From: JBKBUF01 sp046290815
GTDB taxonomy: Bacteria; Bacteroidota; Bacteroidia; Cytophagales; Cytophagaceae
Assembly: GCA_046290815.1 (NCBI GenBank)
Contig: JBKBUF010000003.1
Location: forward strand, 124,001 to 188,000
Reading direction: 5' to 3'
DNA: 64,000 bases
The notes beneath the pieces are model-generated. The model saw only the letters and a program-made list of their open reading frames with translations, did not search any database and was not told the DNA's origin. A program made the translations under genes and the position numbers. Positions 36,109 through 45,988 of the stretch are shown one piece after another. Position 1 is the first letter of the stretch. Every line of letters begins with the position of its first letter.

Positions 36109-38079
36109 TTATTGTTTCTGTAAAACTATTGTTAGCTTGTTAAAATCCGCCGCCGCATTTATTACCTTTCTGAAGTCCTGAAATTTGCTTACCGGTAGCC
36201 ACAGCTTTTTATAATATTCTGTAACTTCGATAGTATACTTATTCCCCTCCACCTTATATTTTGAATTGAACACTGCAACTTTGTCTCCGTCGTCCTGAAG
36301 ATAAAAATCCATATTAAGTATTTCAGGATTCATAACTTTGTATCCTGCCGGAACTTCAAATTCTATGATCCTGTGATAGCCTCTGTTGAAATCGTTTTCA
36401 ACGTCTAGTTTTCGTTCCTGGTCCTGATACATTTCATGCTGAACACCAATCAGCTCACCAACCTTAAATAAGTATCTTTCTCCTGCTTTTTCTATCAGGT
36501 TATCTGAAGTGAATGTGGCACGTACTATAAAGGGTTTCACTCCAAAGAAATCTTTCCCTTCATTTTCAACTTTTATCTGTTGCAAATCAATATTCTGCAT
36601 ATAATTTGTCATGATAGCTTCTGTCACCTTCTTTTTATCTTCATCTTTCATGTAAGAGTAGTATGGCTGATAGTACTGGGCATAATATCCGGCCATTTGA
36701 GTTTCACAATTAATAGAAGGCTTGGTAATGTCATTTTTGAAATCAACCTTCACAATATGGTTAGAGTAACTTTTTTCATAAGGTACGGGGTCAATGAATT
36801 TTATTTTCCCTACACCTGAACTGTAATTGTTTAATTGTACCTTTTTAATGAATAACCCATAATTGTTGGTGAGCTCAGTTGGTATAAAGCCAAGACAGGA
36901 GATTACATTAGTAGGGGAAATGTAGTTATTAATATTAGGGAAATAAAACAGAAATTCATCCAGAAAATTGTAGGCATGGAATTCATTATCAAATTTTATA
37001 TCCTTTCTGTCGGAGGTAAGAACAATCTGATATTCGATGTTCAAATGATTAAAAACAGCGGCGTATAATTTTACGATACCATACTGAGAAGAAATTTTGT
37101 TATCAAGAATTTTATCGAGCGTGCTGTAGGCATTATTATTTTCAAGAATTACAAAATTATTTTTGATATAGTATTCTATTGCCCTTATTTTTTCTTCTTC
37201 ACCCGGTACAAACTTCAGATTGATATTCTGAACCAGTTTCTTGATTTTTTTCTCAGCAGTCTTTTCTGTCACAAAATATTGATTGTATATGGATTCAGAG
37301 ATTGACCCATAAGTGACAATATCGCTTTTGCCTGTAGCTTTATTTGCATTTAGTTTATATACAAACTGTTGAAGGCTGGATCTGTAAGCTGAAAACTCTT
37401 CTTTTTTGATGCCTGGTACATTTGAAAGCTTAATACCATAAACATTTTTATCCTTTCTTGCAGTGTCCTTTTCTATTTCCGGAAGATTGTTATAAGATTT
37501 GAATTTAAACAAAAGGTTTTGGGGGGCAATCAAAGAAAACTCCACAAGCTTTTTAGGTACTTCATCCTGTATTACTTCTCTGGCACCAGTGAAATTAGGA
37601 TTTACCTTCATCAGGTACAGATATTCAATCTGACTGCCAATTTCCAATCCTGATAATGCAAAGTATCTATATCTTGCTTTTGTCTCTTCATCTACTGCTT
37701 CCTTGATATCAGATTCAGAAAGTTCTTTGGCTTTTCCATTGGGGGAGATAACTCTTGCCTTATGTTTGATGTATTCATGAGCCCTGTCAGACCGTACATA
37801 GATTTTGTTGTTTTTTTCAATGGCTTTATCTGAATTTACTCTTACAATTTTATGATAAAGAATATATTGAATAGGATTTCCCTGGCCATCATAGGCGAAC
37901 TCAATACATTTTTTTTCTTTCAACATTATTTCAGGCAGGGCTTTTTCAGCAGCATTTAACTCCTGAAGCTTTACCTCATCCCAGTCATAGTTTTGATGAT
38001 CCAGCTCCTGGCTAAAAGCTGAAATAATGAATGAAAAACTTAGCAGGGCGACTATTAAAAAATTACGTGACATTATCAT
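36109..38079 (-). CDS. DUF3857 protein with degenerate transglutaminase-like domain
   Basis: A 656-residue exported protein (signal peptide cut near AFSQ, about residue 23) with a DUF3857 domain (about 50-220) and a transglutaminase-like region. At the positions of the catalytic triad, the Cys is replaced by Tyr (SSQYGIVKL here, FGDCKDMA in the next gene), the His is kept (EFHAYNF), and the Asp appears to be Asn (FPNINN). It is therefore probably inactive as a thiol transferase and may be a binding or scaffold partner. It overlaps the upstream gene by 4 bp (ATGA), indicating translational coupling and a likely complex with it. Confidence 0.85.
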   Translation of the reverse strand: MIMSRNFLIVALLSFSFIISAFSQELDHQNYDWDEVKLQELNAAEKALPEIMLKEKKCIEFAYDGQGNPIQYILYHKIVRVNSDKAIEKNNKIYVRSDRAHEYIKHKARVISPNGKAKELSESDIKEAVDEETKARYRYFALSGLEIGSQIEYLYLMKVNPNFTGAREVIQDEVPKKLVEFSLIAPQNLLFKFKSYNNLPEIEKDTARKDKNVYGIKLSNVPGIKKEEFSAYRSSLQQFVYKLNANKATGKSDIVTYGSISESIYNQYFVTEKTAEKKIKKLVQNINLKFVPGEEEKIRAIEYYIKNNFVILENNNAYSTLDKILDNKISSQYGIVKLYAAVFNHLNIEYQIVLTSDRKDIKFDNEFHAYNFLDEFLFYFPNINNYISPTNVISCLGFIPTELTNNYGLFIKKVQLNNYSSGVGKIKFIDPVPYEKSYSNHIVKVDFKNDITKPSINCETQMAGYYAQYYQPYYSYMKDEDKKKVTEAIMTNYMQNIDLQQIKVENEGKDFFGVKPFIVRATFTSDNLIEKAGERYLFKVGELIGVQHEMYQDQERKLDVENDFNRGYHRIIEFEVPAGYKVMNPEILNMDFYLQDDGDKVAVFNSKYKVEGNKYTIEVTEYYKKLWLPVSKFQDFRKVINAAADFNKLTIVLQKQ

Positions 38080-39995
38080 TTTGTTTTTTTAAGGATTAAA
38101 ACTTCATTATACGCTTTTTTTAATTCTTTTATCATGTTATTCCATTGGTCGAAGTCTTCATTTTTAAGAAGCAGGCTTTTATTATACTGGGTTTCTGTAA
38201 GTATAATATTCTTGCCCTCTTTCTTATAGTCGATTATAAAGCCGAATTTCTCGTCTTTAAAAGATTTAGATTCCGGAACATAACTTACTATATAACCATC
38301 CGGGATCTTAAGATTTACAATATACTTTATTTCGTTGTGATGCTCCAGTTCGATAGGTAAACTTCGGTCGGGGCTAATCACCTCTTTTTGCAAATCTTTG
38401 TTTAAATGAAGATTTACATAGATTTCATTATTGTATGCTTTTAAATAATCTGCAATGTTAAATTTGTATTTTATTATAAGGTTTTTGTCCCTCTTACCCA
38501 TATCCATTATATCATAGGAATCAATAATGAATTTATTGTTTCCTTTGTTGTAAAACTCTCTGAGAAGCTTTAATCTGTCAGATTCACCGATTGAAAGTTT
38601 GTGGGTCATGTTAATTTTTTCATACCCTGTAAGATGAGTGCTTCCTTCGCCAAATAGTTTTTCTTCTTTAATGGTTAATGCCACTGTATCCAATATTCTG
38701 TTGGTCTGGTAGTCGGGAATGGGGACTTTTTGGATAATAAAGTTTTCTTTATCTATTCTGATAAGTGCTTCTTTATCCTGTATAAAAGATGTTGGTGTGC
38801 CTAAAGGCATAAATTGCCCTGTAGCATCTAGGAAGTAATATTGGTTATCCTTTATATAAGTGCAGATCATATGATCGTCCACCACCGGAGTTGATATTTC
38901 AGAATATCCATAAGGAATTCTTCTGGAACCAATCCAGGTGAGATGAGATTTTACACCTGCTATTGATAACATATTGTTTATAATACTTGCCATGTCTTTG
39001 CAGTCACCAAATCTCCTGTGGCAAACTGTTTCTGCATCTCTTGGCACAAATCCTCCCATGCCATCCTCAAATGCAATGTATTTAATATTGTCCTGCACCC
39101 AGTAAAATACCTTTCTTACCTTTTCAAGCTCATTGGTTTCTCCTGCAAGCAATGAATCAACAATGTGTTTTACTTCCTGGCTGACTTCTTTATTGACATC
39201 TTTGGTGATGTCATAATACCAGCTATATAATTCTTTAGGAGTTCCCAGAACCGGGATGGTTTTACCTTCATGTTTATATGATTTTATCCATACCGCTATA
39301 TGGGGTATAAAAAATCGAACATTAGGGGCATCCTCTTCATTCTTGTATTTTGGAATGTTGACATATGTCCATGAGTACCGGGTTTTATTTCCTTTTAGTT
39401 TTGTTTCTGAAAGCTGGATATGATTGTTTTTATCATTGAAAATTTTCCAGTCTATTTCTACATCGGATGATGTGGTTACCGTAAAAACGGCTTCCTTTAC
39501 CGGTATTCCTCTTTGAAAATAATAACCAGGAAATAGGCGAGGTTCTGTAAATTCCCTTTTGAACTGAATTTTGGTTTTGCTGCCTGCGCTCAAAGATGGA
39601 TATAAAAATGAAATGACCTGCCCTCCGTCATAGAATACACTCCTGCTGATTTTATCCTGATGGGTAAAATTCTTTACCTTAATTTCCTTGTATTTATTTT
39701 TATCAGGGATAAGGGACGAGGCTGAAATATTATAAATTTTATCAAGCATAGAATGCTCAACTGAGTGCTCGGAAAACATTCCAGCCCGGCTATCCAAATA
39801 CATTGTTTCTGTATAGTTGTCTTGTGTCACCACCAGCTTTCCGTTGACCAGATCAATGTATACGTCTTCCTGATCTTTAATCACTACTGCTCTTTCGTCA
39901 GGAAATTCAGCCAGAAGTCTTTTATACTCAAGCTGTGCCTGCGAAAAACAGGGAGCACAGTTTATTAACAGTAGGAATAATAACAGCTTTTTCAA
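38076..39995 (-). CDS. DUF3857 and transglutaminase-core domain protein
   Basis: A 639-residue exported protein with signal peptide (about residues 1-19), an N-terminal DUF3857 domain, and a transglutaminase-like core (about 290-410) whose triad is complete: Cys 332 in FGDCKDMA, His in VDDHMIC, Asp in YFLDATG. Such enzymes may act as proteases or amidases or form isopeptide bonds; substrate unknown. It is the third gene of the operon, 4 bp after the MORN giant protein and 4 bp overlapping the inactive paralogue. Confidence 0.9.
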   Translation of the reverse strand: MKKLLLFLLLINCAPCFSQAQLEYKRLLAEFPDERAVVIKDQEDVYIDLVNGKLVVTQDNYTETMYLDSRAGMFSEHSVEHSMLDKIYNISASSLIPDKNKYKEIKVKNFTHQDKISRSVFYDGGQVISFLYPSLSAGSKTKIQFKREFTEPRLFPGYYFQRGIPVKEAVFTVTTSSDVEIDWKIFNDKNNHIQLSETKLKGNKTRYSWTYVNIPKYKNEEDAPNVRFFIPHIAVWIKSYKHEGKTIPVLGTPKELYSWYYDITKDVNKEVSQEVKHIVDSLLAGETNELEKVRKVFYWVQDNIKYIAFEDGMGGFVPRDAETVCHRRFGDCKDMASIINNMLSIAGVKSHLTWIGSRRIPYGYSEISTPVVDDHMICTYIKDNQYYFLDATGQFMPLGTPTSFIQDKEALIRIDKENFIIQKVPIPDYQTNRILDTVALTIKEEKLFGEGSTHLTGYEKINMTHKLSIGESDRLKLLREFYNKGNNKFIIDSYDIMDMGKRDKNLIIKYKFNIADYLKAYNNEIYVNLHLNKDLQKEVISPDRSLPIELEHHNEIKYIVNLKIPDGYIVSYVPESKSFKDEKFGFIIDYKKEGKNIILTETQYNKSLLLKNEDFDQWNNMIKELKKAYNEVLILKKTK

Positions 39996-39999
39996 ATTA

Positions 40000-42900
40000 T
40001 TAATGATTAGTTTCCTTTATACAAACGTCCGAATAGTATTTTCTAGTCTTTATAAGTTTTCCTGCATTATTGTAAAATTTGCTGTCTCCATGGCGATAAT
40101 CCATATAATACATTAATTCCTTTTCAAGATTACCATTCGCATAATAATATTTACTCGGACCATGTAAAACTCCGTCGTAATAGTTTATTTCAGCCTGAAC
40201 TTTTCCGTCCGGATAGTATGCAAGATATTTTCCGGTCATATTATCATCTTTGTATTCTGTTATATCCTTTATTTTCCCATTTGAATAATACTCAATGTAT
40301 TTGCCCTGATACATTCCGTTTACCACTTCATATTCTCTGGATTTATTTCCGTTTTTATAATAAGCTACTACTTTGTAATTGGCGCCATCTACTTTTATCG
40401 GTTCTTTTAATTTTCCGGCAGCATCATTATAAGTATAGCTAATGACCTTTCCATTTAGGGAAGTTCTGATCATTTGCAATTCATTATTTTCGTCATAGTA
40501 ATAGGCTTCACCTTGTTCCACATCGTCAGCATATTTTTTTACTATTTCCAACTGACCATTTTCATAGTAATATTTAACATCACCTTCAAGTTCATCTTCA
40601 ATCCTGAAGTCAACTTTTTTAAGTTTTCCGGATGCGTGATATGTTTTCCATTCTCCGGTTTCTTTTCCATCTTCATAAAAGCCTTCCTTCTCGATTTTGC
40701 CATCTTCGCTATACCATGTCCATTTCCCGGTACGTTTTCCATTATGATATTTTCCTTTGGTTCTTAATTTTCCATCGAAGTAATACCAGGCGAATTCTCC
40801 ATGGGCAATAGAGGTAATATAATTACCACTAAATCTTAATTGCTTGTTTGTATAAAACAATTGGTAGTTTCCTGTACCCTCAGGTAGTTCGATGGTATTT
40901 ATTTTAGTGCCGGTACTGTCAAAGTAAGTAGTTCTTATAAGGACATCATCCTCAAAATATTCTTCATTTTCCAGCTTGCCGGAAATTGAGAAATCCTGCT
41001 GGTATCCGCTTTGCTTTCCTTTTACATAATATTCCTTTGATTTAAGTTCTCCGTTTCTGAAGTAGTAATGCCAATAACCATGTCTTTTCCCGTTTACATA
41101 CCATCCTTCCGATCTCTTATTGCCTGTGACGAAATAAGAAACATAATAACCGTCCAACTCTCCGTTTTTATAGGTCTCATCCGTATATAGTTTACCATTT
41201 TCGTGGTATCTTTTGATTTTACCATTTGCAAGGCCTTTCACATACTCTTGTTCAGAATTCAGATTTCCGTATTTGTCATAATATTTCCATAATCCTTTTT
41301 CTCCGTCAGCGGTATAAATTCCTTCTGCTCTTTTGGTTCCATCCGGGAAAAATCCATGGTATAAAAATTCACCTTTTTCTTTTTTAGCTTCTTTTATCAC
41401 CTTTCCGGTTTTATCATAGTATTTATAAGCTGTAATCTCACCTTTGTTGTAAGTGAGCTCGTAATATATTTTTCCATCTGTATCATAATATTTCATGAAT
41501 CCATTTTTCTTTCCTTTCTCGTCATACTGATATTCTGACTCAAGAAAGCCTGTTCTTCTGTATTGTTTAATAGTTCCTGCAAGAGAATTTGCTTTATAGG
41601 TTCCTTCTTCTGACAATTTGCCGTCGGGATAATATTTTTTATACTCACCTTCACGCAAGTCATTTACGTAGGTAGCTTTGCTTTTCAATTGCCCGTTTCT
41701 GTAATATACTTTATGATCGCCATTCACAAGGCCATTATTAAAGACCTTTGCAGAAAGCATTTCACCTGTACTGTAGTATTCAATAAGTGTGTCATGCAGT
41801 TTACCGGTATTATAATTACCAACGAATGAAATATACGGTTGACCCACTTCATGGTAGTATGTAAATTTTCCGTGTTGCTGATGGTCTTTTATTTTCATTT
41901 CCTCAGAAAGAATTCCTGCCTGGTTATAAACTTTTTGCTCCTCCTGCTGCTTGTCATCCACATATTTTCCGGTTTTTGAAATTTTACCGTTTTCATGATA
42001 TATCTTAAATGGACCGTCAACTTTGCCATTATTGTAATCAAATTCCTTATGTAATGCTCCGGTGTAATAGTAATATTTCCATGTTCCGGTTTTCTTGCCA
42101 TTAACAAAATTACCTTTAGAGATCATTGTTCCGGCTCCGTTATAAAATTCCACAGGTCCGTTAAGGTTGCCTTCACTGTTAAGGTTTCCAATTGTTTCGA
42201 GGTATCTTGATTTAGAATGAAAGTAGTGCTGCATTACTTTCTTCTCTCCATCAAATATTGTTTCCCTCTCATAATTCATTTTACCTACTAAAGGATACAC
42301 CCAATCTTTAAATTTATTAATCAGCACCTGATTTTTGCTTACAAGTTTCATATGTGCTTCATTGCCGCTGCTTTGGATTATATAGTAACTGAATGCTTCA
42401 AACATATTTTGCTTTTGTATTTCCCTGTAAAGAGGAACATAAGTTTGCATCCAGAAACCTTTGTCGTTTTTGTTGTACTCCAGTTTGGAAAGTATCGCAT
42501 GATTTTGTTTAATAATATTCAGCTCAGTTTTTACAGGGATTTTGTAGTTTTTTCCAAGAGCAGTATAGTTAGTGACTATCAGGTCTATGTCTGAGAAATC
42601 ATCGCCACCTGCAGGGGCGAACGGGACACTGATAGGCGCTTTTTCATAATTACTTGAGATGATTTCAGACATCCTTTTCAAAACGGCAAGTGACTTTGAA
42701 CTTTTAGGTTCAAGTATAAGGAAGGTATTAAATGCCAGCATGGCCTGAGTAACAAGCCCTTCATTGGCGGCCAGAATAGCGAGACTTAAATGTCCGGATG
42801 ACCAGTATGGATTCAGGCGAACTGTTTCTTTGTAAGCCTCCAGTGCTTCAGGGTATCTTTTCAACTCCTTTAATGCAGCACCCTTATTAGACATCAGCAG

Positions 42901-43287
42901 GTAGTATTTGGGAAACTTTTTCAGCGCCTCTTCAAAAATGGCAAGCGCCTCCTGATGCATATTTTTTCTCAGGTAGGCTACTCCTTTAATGTTATAGAAA
43001 TTATGTTGAAAAGTATTGCTGACATTTAATCCTTCATTACTACACGCGATTAACTCATCATATTTTTCCATTTCAAGAAGTAATTCGCATTTTTCACTTA
43101 GTATTGCTATATAATTGGTGTCATTTCTGTCCACCTTATTTAGTTCCTCCAATGCTTCTTCTTTCTTTTCTTTCTTTATCAGAGAGATGTAATTTTCATA
43201 GATTTTGGAAGAATTGATAGGTGCGGGAATTTGTGCATAGGCATAATTGCCAGCAATAATCAGCAATAGAAAAATCAGTATTCTCAT
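40000..43287 (-). CDS. Large secreted protein: TPR then MORN/YwqK-type repeats
   Basis: A 1095-residue protein with signal peptide (MRILIFLLLIIAGNYAYA, cut before Gln). About residues 25-210 are TPR units (FEEALKKFPKYYLLMSNKGA, YKETVRLNPYWSSGHLSL). A linker follows to about 330. From about residue 350 to the end there are more than twenty 23-residue MORN-like units (e.g. GTWKYYYYTGALHKEFDYN, YYRNGQLKSKATYVNDL), related to the YwqK/MORN_2 family (PF07661). This is a long rigid beta-sheet solenoid with many Tyr/Lys/Gly. No T9SS tail, so periplasmic or outer-membrane-associated. It is the second gene of the operon, 18 bp after the TPR protein. Confidence 0.88.
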   Translation of the reverse strand: MRILIFLLLIIAGNYAYAQIPAPINSSKIYENYISLIKKEKKEEALEELNKVDRNDTNYIAILSEKCELLLEMEKYDELIACSNEGLNVSNTFQHNFYNIKGVAYLRKNMHQEALAIFEEALKKFPKYYLLMSNKGAALKELKRYPEALEAYKETVRLNPYWSSGHLSLAILAANEGLVTQAMLAFNTFLILEPKSSKSLAVLKRMSEIISSNYEKAPISVPFAPAGGDDFSDIDLIVTNYTALGKNYKIPVKTELNIIKQNHAILSKLEYNKNDKGFWMQTYVPLYREIQKQNMFEAFSYYIIQSSGNEAHMKLVSKNQVLINKFKDWVYPLVGKMNYERETIFDGEKKVMQHYFHSKSRYLETIGNLNSEGNLNGPVEFYNGAGTMISKGNFVNGKKTGTWKYYYYTGALHKEFDYNNGKVDGPFKIYHENGKISKTGKYVDDKQQEEQKVYNQAGILSEEMKIKDHQQHGKFTYYHEVGQPYISFVGNYNTGKLHDTLIEYYSTGEMLSAKVFNNGLVNGDHKVYYRNGQLKSKATYVNDLREGEYKKYYPDGKLSEEGTYKANSLAGTIKQYRRTGFLESEYQYDEKGKKNGFMKYYDTDGKIYYELTYNKGEITAYKYYDKTGKVIKEAKKEKGEFLYHGFFPDGTKRAEGIYTADGEKGLWKYYDKYGNLNSEQEYVKGLANGKIKRYHENGKLYTDETYKNGELDGYYVSYFVTGNKRSEGWYVNGKRHGYWHYYFRNGELKSKEYYVKGKQSGYQQDFSISGKLENEEYFEDDVLIRTTYFDSTGTKINTIELPEGTGNYQLFYTNKQLRFSGNYITSIAHGEFAWYYFDGKLRTKGKYHNGKRTGKWTWYSEDGKIEKEGFYEDGKETGEWKTYHASGKLKKVDFRIEDELEGDVKYYYENGQLEIVKKYADDVEQGEAYYYDENNELQMIRTSLNGKVISYTYNDAAGKLKEPIKVDGANYKVVAYYKNGNKSREYEVVNGMYQGKYIEYYSNGKIKDITEYKDDNMTGKYLAYYPDGKVQAEINYYDGVLHGPSKYYYANGNLEKELMYYMDYRHGDSKFYNNAGKLIKTRKYYSDVCIKETNH

Positions 43288-43305
43288 AAATTGATTAAAT
43301 AAAAA

Positions 43306-44259
43306 TTATAAACAGTTCTTCTTGATAAGTTGATTTACTTCATCACCATACTTTTGTGTATAGCCAAGTTTTATCGCCTGCTCAAATTCTGCGCAGGCTT
43401 TTTCTTTTTTGTTTTGAGCTATATAGACCAATCCTCTGTTGCGGTAGGCATAGGAATTTGACGGGTCCATTTTTATGGAAGTATTAATGTCTTTTAAAGC
43501 ACCGGTTAAGTCGTTTAACATTAGCTTGGAATAGCCCCGGTTATTATACAGGTATGCCTCATTCATTCCCAGCTTCACAGCTTTATCAAAGTAGTACAAT
43601 GATTCTTTGTAGTCACCCATCAGGGAATAATTGAATCCAAGGTTCATATAGGCATATGTAATTGTTGAATCAATGGCAATGATTTTTTTTAAGTATACAA
43701 CTGTCATGTCGGCCTGACCTACATCATTTAATGACATCGCAAGATTATTTAGAGCAGGGATATTTAAGCTATCTGTTAAAAGTACTTTTTTGCAATCGTC
43801 AATGGCTCCGTCAAAATCTCTCTTAAGCATTTTAGAACTTGATCTGGCAATGAGTATCAGATTTTTTAGGGAATCAGATTCTGCAAGTTCAAAGGCCCTT
43901 GTATAATCAATGATAGACTTATCAGCTTTATTTATCTGATAATAAAAGAAAGCTCTTTCTATATAAGCGTCAATATTCTTCGGATCAAGTGTGATAGCTG
44001 TACTTACGTCTTCAAAATATTCCTGCAATTTACTTTGCATGTAGTAGGATTTGCTTCTTTGCAGATAATAGTCTGAAACCTTTCCTGACATTTGAATTGC
44101 CTTAGTGTATAATTCCACCGCCTCCTTATATTTTGCTTGTTTATGTTTTTCTTTAGCTTTAATAAATAAATCATCAGCAGATTGGGAAAATCCTGGAAAC
44201 ACAGCAAAATGAACTGGAATGAAAAGGAATAGCAGCTTAAGCGTACCAGGTTTCAGCAT
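43306..44259 (-). CDS. Secreted TPR-repeat protein
   Basis: A 317-residue exported protein with a signal peptide (about residues 1-25, ending near GFSQ) and about seven TPR units (e.g. YKEAVELYTKAIQMSGKVSDYYLQRS, SNSYAYRNRGLVYIAQNKKEKA). It is the first gene of the four-gene minus-strand operon, and its repeats resemble those at the start of the MORN protein, suggesting a shared partner. Upstream is a 233-bp AT-rich gap in which I saw no clear promoter. Confidence 0.88.
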   Translation of the reverse strand: MLKPGTLKLLFLFIPVHFAVFPGFSQSADDLFIKAKEKHKQAKYKEAVELYTKAIQMSGKVSDYYLQRSKSYYMQSKLQEYFEDVSTAITLDPKNIDAYIERAFFYYQINKADKSIIDYTRAFELAESDSLKNLILIARSSSKMLKRDFDGAIDDCKKVLLTDSLNIPALNNLAMSLNDVGQADMTVVYLKKIIAIDSTITYAYMNLGFNYSLMGDYKESLYYFDKAVKLGMNEAYLYNNRGYSKLMLNDLTGALKDINTSIKMDPSNSYAYRNRGLVYIAQNKKEKACAEFEQAIKLGYTQKYGDEVNQLIKKNCL

Positions 44260-44492
44260 GTTGATTTGTTAAAGTTTGTGGTATCAATTAAAATTAATAA
44301 TTATTCGAAAATACACCAGAAAAGTTTAAAAAAACTTGATTTTCCTTATTTTTCCGATTAAAAAATATGAAACCTTATATACCCGAGAATGATAAAAATG
44401 AACAGAAATCTCACAATTACCCCGGAAATTAGTTATATACAGGACAATTCAGAATTTTGTTTACATACTGACACATAATTTTATTTTTTTTA

Positions 44493-45875
44493 ATGCAAGG
44501 TTCTTCTGATTATTTATTTTCGGAATCGGGCTTACAGGCTGTTAATGAGGAAAAAAGGAATAAGTTATTTTCGGCGGAAAGGAAAATAGCCCTTGTTCGA
44601 TTCGCTGTAATATCTTTAAACATTATTGTTTACCTGTTTTTCCAGGATAAAACTGATACTGTCGAGTGGCTGGCAGGTATCATTGTAGTTGTTGCTTTTT
44701 TATATGCAGTATTGGTGATAGCCTTCAGACCTTATGAAAAATACCCTGTACTTCTTACCAGTTACTTTACTTCCGGATCTGACGCAATTCTTATCACCTT
44801 ATGGATATTAAGTACGGGTGGTTATGATTCGCCATTTTATGTATTATGGTATATTTCTATAGTAGCCATAGCATTCCGTTATAATGCCAAAATCACCATT
44901 ACTATTTCAATATTATACTCTGTATTATACTGCATTATTTTGTTATTTGACCCTGCGTCGTATGAGCATATTGCAGATTTGATTGTGCGAATAAGTTATA
45001 TAATACTTATAGGAATATTATCAGGTTTTTTGACCGGAGAAACATTGCAACAAATTCAGGCCAAACTCAGAATCAAACTTTCCGAAGCAATTATAAAAAA
45101 AAGAGAAGCTGAGCTGCGGGAAATTAACGATCATCTCGAAGAAAGAGTGAAGGAAAGGACATTAGAACTGAATGATATCAATGCAGAATTAAGAAGAATA
45201 AATGAAGATCTTGATAATTTTGTATATGCAGCAAGCCACGACCTGAAGTCTCCTATTGTTAATACCGAAGCCTTGCTTGAACTTTTATTTGATGAGGATC
45301 CTAAATCTGAAGAAGAAATTTTAGAACTAAGAAGCAAAATCACTTTTTCACTTAATAAAATTAAGAATACAATTAATAATCTTGCAGAGGTTGCAAAGGC
45401 ACAAAAAACTGTTTATGAAGATATTGAAAATCTGGATTTCCATGAAATCATTCAGGAGGTAATTTGTGATACAGAGGAGTTAATAAAAAGAACGGGCACT
45501 GTTATAAAATTAGATCTTCATGCAAGAAAAATCAGGGCCTCTCGCACAATGACCAAAAGTATTTTATACAATCTGATATCAAATGCTATAAAATACAGGT
45601 CACCGGAAAGGAATCCGGAAATTTATATTTCAACAGAAAATTCAGAAGAATATACCCTCCTGAACATAAAGGATAATGGACTTGGTATAGACCTTAATAA
45701 GAACCGGCACAAATTATTTACAATTTTCAAACGATTTCATGATCATGTGGAAGGAACAGGTATAGGCTTGTATATGGTAAACCGGATGGTGGAAAAAGAA
45801 GGAGGGAAGATTGAAGTGGAAAGTGCAGTAAATGAGGGAACAACATTCAAGGTTTATTTTAAGAAGGTTATATAA
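44493..45875 (+). CDS. Membrane-bound sensor histidine kinase with six TM helices
   Basis: A 460-residue kinase: six hydrophobic segments (about 33-50, 60-78, 90-106, 115-128, 136-152, 165-180), a coiled-coil linker (about 185-235), HisKA with His 249 in AASHDLKSPIV, and HATPase_c (SNAIKYRS N-box, NIKDNGLGID G1, EGTGIGLYMVNR G2). Little sensory domain is exposed, so it may sense the membrane itself or its lipids. No response regulator is linked. It is divergent from the TPR operon and runs toward the LRR gene. Confidence 0.9.
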   Translation: MQGSSDYLFSESGLQAVNEEKRNKLFSAERKIALVRFAVISLNIIVYLFFQDKTDTVEWLAGIIVVVAFLYAVLVIAFRPYEKYPVLLTSYFTSGSDAILITLWILSTGGYDSPFYVLWYISIVAIAFRYNAKITITISILYSVLYCIILLFDPASYEHIADLIVRISYIILIGILSGFLTGETLQQIQAKLRIKLSEAIIKKREAELREINDHLEERVKERTLELNDINAELRRINEDLDNFVYAASHDLKSPIVNTEALLELLFDEDPKSEEEILELRSKITFSLNKIKNTINNLAEVAKAQKTVYEDIENLDFHEIIQEVICDTEELIKRTGTVIKLDLHARKIRASRTMTKSILYNLISNAIKYRSPERNPEIYISTENSEEYTLLNIKDNGLGIDLNKNRHKLFTIFKRFHDHVEGTGIGLYMVNRMVEKEGGKIEVESAVNEGTTFKVYFKKVI

Positions 45876-45937
45876 TCCCGATTGTCCGCTTAATATCATT
45901 ATATTAGGAATTTTCTAACCAAATGCCCTCAGTTTCG

Positions 45938-45960
45938 TAGGATAAATTAACTCTATCCTA
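45938..45960. other. Inverted repeat in the region upstream of the LRR gene
   Basis: TAGGATA and TATCCTA form a 7-bp perfect inverted repeat with a 9-nt spacer, 28 bp upstream of the LRR gene start. It has no T tail, so an operator or attenuator role is as plausible as termination. Confidence 0.35.
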
Positions 45961-45988
45961 TGAAATTACTTGTAAAAACCTTCAACCT

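Noticed and set aside
40218..42594. Several plus-strand frames opposite the MORN gene
   Set aside because: They arise from the periodic MORN codons on the other strand and have no signal or domain.
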